Below are positions 62,593 through 64,000 of a DNA stretch of 64,000 nt, in pieces. Where the stretch lies: NCBI RefSeq assembly GCF_010093025.1, contig NZ_CP048114.1, positions 4,490,842 to 4,554,841 of the forward strand, in the 5' to 3' direction. The notes under the pieces were generated by a model. The model did no database searches. It was not told the DNA's origin and saw only the letters and a program-made list of their open reading frames with translations. Source of the stretch: Edaphobacter sp. 12200R-103. Lineage in GTDB: Bacteria; Acidobacteriota; Terriglobia; Terriglobales; Acidobacteriaceae. Both the position numbers and the translations under genes were made by a program. The stretch's first letter is position 1, and each line of letters opens with the position of its first letter.

Positions 62593-62642
62593 ACTGGTTT
62601 GGAAGAAGATTAGCAAAAGGTGGTCCCAAAGAGTGAGGTGGT

Positions 62643-62681
62643 TCATGCGATGCAAAGGAACCCACTCATGCTTCGCATGAA
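62643..62681. repeat. Short palindromic repeat upstream of the aldehyde dehydrogenase
   Basis: TTCATGCGA (62643-62651) and TTCGCATGAA (62672-62681) form arms around GTGGG-like spacer sequence, and a smaller hairpin CATGC-TTC-GCATG (62667-62679) is nested at the right. It lies in the gap between the dehydrogenase and the guanine deaminase. Possibly one more dispersed repeat or an operator. Confidence 0.4.
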
Positions 62682-62816
62682 TGGGGCACCCAACGTGGAA
62701 GGGATTATGAGAACAGCCGGCAGGTGTCAACTGTGGCTGTGAAATAATCGGGACATTCTTACTTCAGCCTGCCGTGTCTGCTTTTGCGGATGTCTGTGGT
62801 GGGCGTGCGGAGCCGG

Positions 62817-63290
62817 ATGCAGGGCAACCCAGATTTCATGCGGCAGGCCATCGAGCTTGCGATCGAGAACGTTACCTCAGGTCGCGGTGGCCCGTTCGGC
62901 GCAGTGATTGTGCGGAATGGCGAGGTGATTGCCACCGGCGTGAACACGGTCACAGTGACGAACGATCCTACTGCGCATGCTGAGGTGGTAGCGATTCGCA
63001 ATGCATGCGGTGTACTGAAGGATTTCTCGCTTCCGGAGTGCACCATCTATACAAGCTGCGAACCGTGTCCGATGTGCCTGGCGGCGATCTATTGGGCACG
63101 GATGGAGAGGATCTTCTACAGTGCGACGGTAGCGCAGGCAGCGAGTGCTGGATTCGATGATGCGTTTTTGTACGAGGAGCTAAGAAAGAGGATCGGAGAA
63201 CGAAAGCTTCCCGAAGAGCGGCTGCTTGCCGAATGCGGCGATGAGACTTTTGAGGCGTGGAGACAATTTCTCGCGCGTGTGGACTATTGA
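62817..63290 (+). CDS. guaD: Guanine deaminase (cytidine-deaminase fold)
   Basis: 157 aa from the ATG at 62817, with GGAG 5 nt upstream; alternatives at 62784 and 62790 add 9-11 residues. Converts guanine to xanthine. The zinc-binding residues are in DPTAHAEVVAIRNAC and TSCEPCPMCLAAIYWARM. The overall pattern (FGAVIVRNGEVIATGVNTVT, AGFDDAFLYEELRK, AWRQFLARVDY) closely follows Bacillus GuaD rather than tRNA adenosine deaminase TadA. Next to a homoserine dehydrogenase gene with a 20-nt gap. Confidence 0.9.
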   Translation: MQGNPDFMRQAIELAIENVTSGRGGPFGAVIVRNGEVIATGVNTVTVTNDPTAHAEVVAIRNACGVLKDFSLPECTIYTSCEPCPMCLAAIYWARMERIFYSATVAQAASAGFDDAFLYEELRKRIGERKLPEERLLAECGDETFEAWRQFLARVDY

Positions 63291-63310
63291 GAGGCGAACA
63301 GGCAAAGATC

Positions 63311-64000
63311 ATGACGACGAAGAAGAAGATAACGGCTGTGACGGCGAAGAAGAAGGACGAGATGGTGAAAGTTGCTCTGCTGGGCTTCGGCACGGTCGGC
63401 AGTTCCGTGGCGAAGGTCCTTGCCGAGCAGAAGTTTCCGGGAATCATCCTGACGCATGTCTATAACCGTGGCGTGGCGCGCAAGCGCGAATCGGTGGCGG
63501 CGAAGTATGTGCCTGCGACTGCGAAGTGGACCGAGAACATCGACGATGTGCTGAAGTCGGATGTGGATGTCGTCGTTGAGCTGATGGGCGGCCTCAATCC
63601 GGTAGAAGGCTGGCTGCGTAAGGCTCTGTCATCCGGCAAGCACGTGGTAACCGCCAATAAACAGCTGATTGCCTATCGCGGAGTAAGCCTGCAGAAGCTG
63701 GCGACGCAGCATGGTGTGCAGCTGGTCTACGGCGCGGCGGTGGCGGGTGGTGTGCCGGTCATTCCAGGAATCCTGCAAGGGTTGAGCGGAGACCGTGTCA
63801 ACCGGCTGAGCGGCATCGTGAACGGAACCTGTAACTACATTCTGAGCCGGATGGAGACAGGTGCGGAGTACGCGACTGTGCTCAAGGACGCCCAGCAACT
63901 CGGTTACGCGGAAGCGAACCCTTCTGCTGATGTCGACGGCTTCGACGCGCGGGCCAAACTCTGTATCCTTTCACGCATTGCACTGCATGCGGAGTTGAAC
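63311..64000 (+). CDS. hom: Homoserine dehydrogenase (5' part, continues beyond window)
   Basis: Reduces aspartate semialdehyde to homoserine in the Thr/Met pathway. The frame is open to the right edge (230 codons). The NAD(P)-binding start KVALLGFGTVGSSVAKVL is followed by VVELMGGLNPVEGWLRKAL, GKHVVTANKQLIA and the catalytic region GAAVAGGVPVIPGI, then GIVNGTCNYILSRM and a truncated catalytic domain. An ATG at 63362 with AAGGA 5 nt upstream is an alternative start that drops a Lys-rich 17-residue leader; I consider it at least as likely. The C-terminal ACT domain would lie outside the window. Confidence 0.94.
   Translation, partial: MTTKKKITAVTAKKKDEMVKVALLGFGTVGSSVAKVLAEQKFPGIILTHVYNRGVARKRESVAAKYVPATAKWTENIDDVLKSDVDVVVELMGGLNPVEGWLRKALSSGKHVVTANKQLIAYRGVSLQKLATQHGVQLVYGAAVAGGVPVIPGILQGLSGDRVNRLSGIVNGTCNYILSRMETGAEYATVLKDAQQLGYAEANPSADVDGFDARAKLCILSRIALHAELN

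Noticed and set aside
1..64000. Search for CRISPR arrays, insertion sequences, integrases, phage genes and known defence systems
   Set aside because: None recognised; the window is chromosomal housekeeping with envelope and pilus genes.

Overview
The window looks like a chromosomal segment of an Acidobacteriota bacterium, probably class Terriglobia (relatives of Terriglobus, Granulicella or Edaphobacter). This placement is inferred from the mix of genes: HspR-type heat-shock control, a quinoprotein/lactonase/cytochrome c cassette, many GT39-type membrane glycosyltransferases, GH57 and HpnI-like enzymes, a DUF2959 lipoprotein, and dispersed hairpin repeats. No 16S rRNA is present to confirm it. 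The sequence is GC-rich and densely coding, and strong third-position GC opens many long false frames opposite real genes.

Region by region. 1-4340 (minus): translation/transcription operon rimP-nusA-infB; infB runs off the left edge. 4405-7713: a GT14-type glycosyltransferase with its own terminator, then guaB on the plus strand. 7714-18230 (minus): a long co-oriented run from DUF3467 through a GT39 enzyme, a TPR lipoprotein-like protein, an NfeD-type membrane protease, an outer-membrane barrel, DUF503 (YlxP-like), rbfA, nrnA, another GT39 enzyme and a GNAT acetyltransferase. DUF503-rbfA-nrnA are the usual companions of nusA-infB, but are detached here. 18610-24041 (plus): translationally coupled cytochrome c / SMP-30 lactonase / PQQ dehydrogenase, a tRNA-Leu(UAG) on minus, then gnd. 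24118-33927: small membrane proteins, an ErpA-type Fe-S carrier, and type IV pilus / type II secretion-like genes (pilC, then pilB-pilM-pilN-pilO-pilP-like-pseudopilin). The last protein lacks the usual Glu5 and carries a very long Ser/Gly-rich tail. 34035-40623: a large hairpin repeat, then hspR, dnaJ and dnaK as separate minus units with a Nei-type glycosylase between dnaJ and dnaK. The dnaK promoter carries a HAIR-like HspR operator overlapping its -35 box. 41020-47775: DHA2 efflux pump, HpnI-like glycosyltransferase, and two tandem GT39 paralogues. 47943-57071: Ppx/GppA-HD phosphatase overlapping convergently with sixA, a polytopic membrane protein, an M1 metallopeptidase, a methyltransferase coupled to a UbiA-like membrane protein, and a GH57 glucan enzyme. 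57097-64000: BON/glycine-zipper lipoprotein, YtxH and DUF948-like proteins, mnmA, a succinate-semialdehyde-type dehydrogenase, guanine deaminase, and the start of hom at the right edge.

Most of the window is housekeeping. The least routine parts are the periplasmic quinoprotein cassette (possible His ligand in place of Met on its second heme), the pilus-like operon with the Ser/Gly-rich pseudopilin, the split heat-shock regulon with a visible operator, an orphan plus-strand terminator that suggests a small RNA, and a methyltransferase/UbiA-like pair. I saw no CRISPR array, insertion sequence, integrase, phage gene or recognised defence system.
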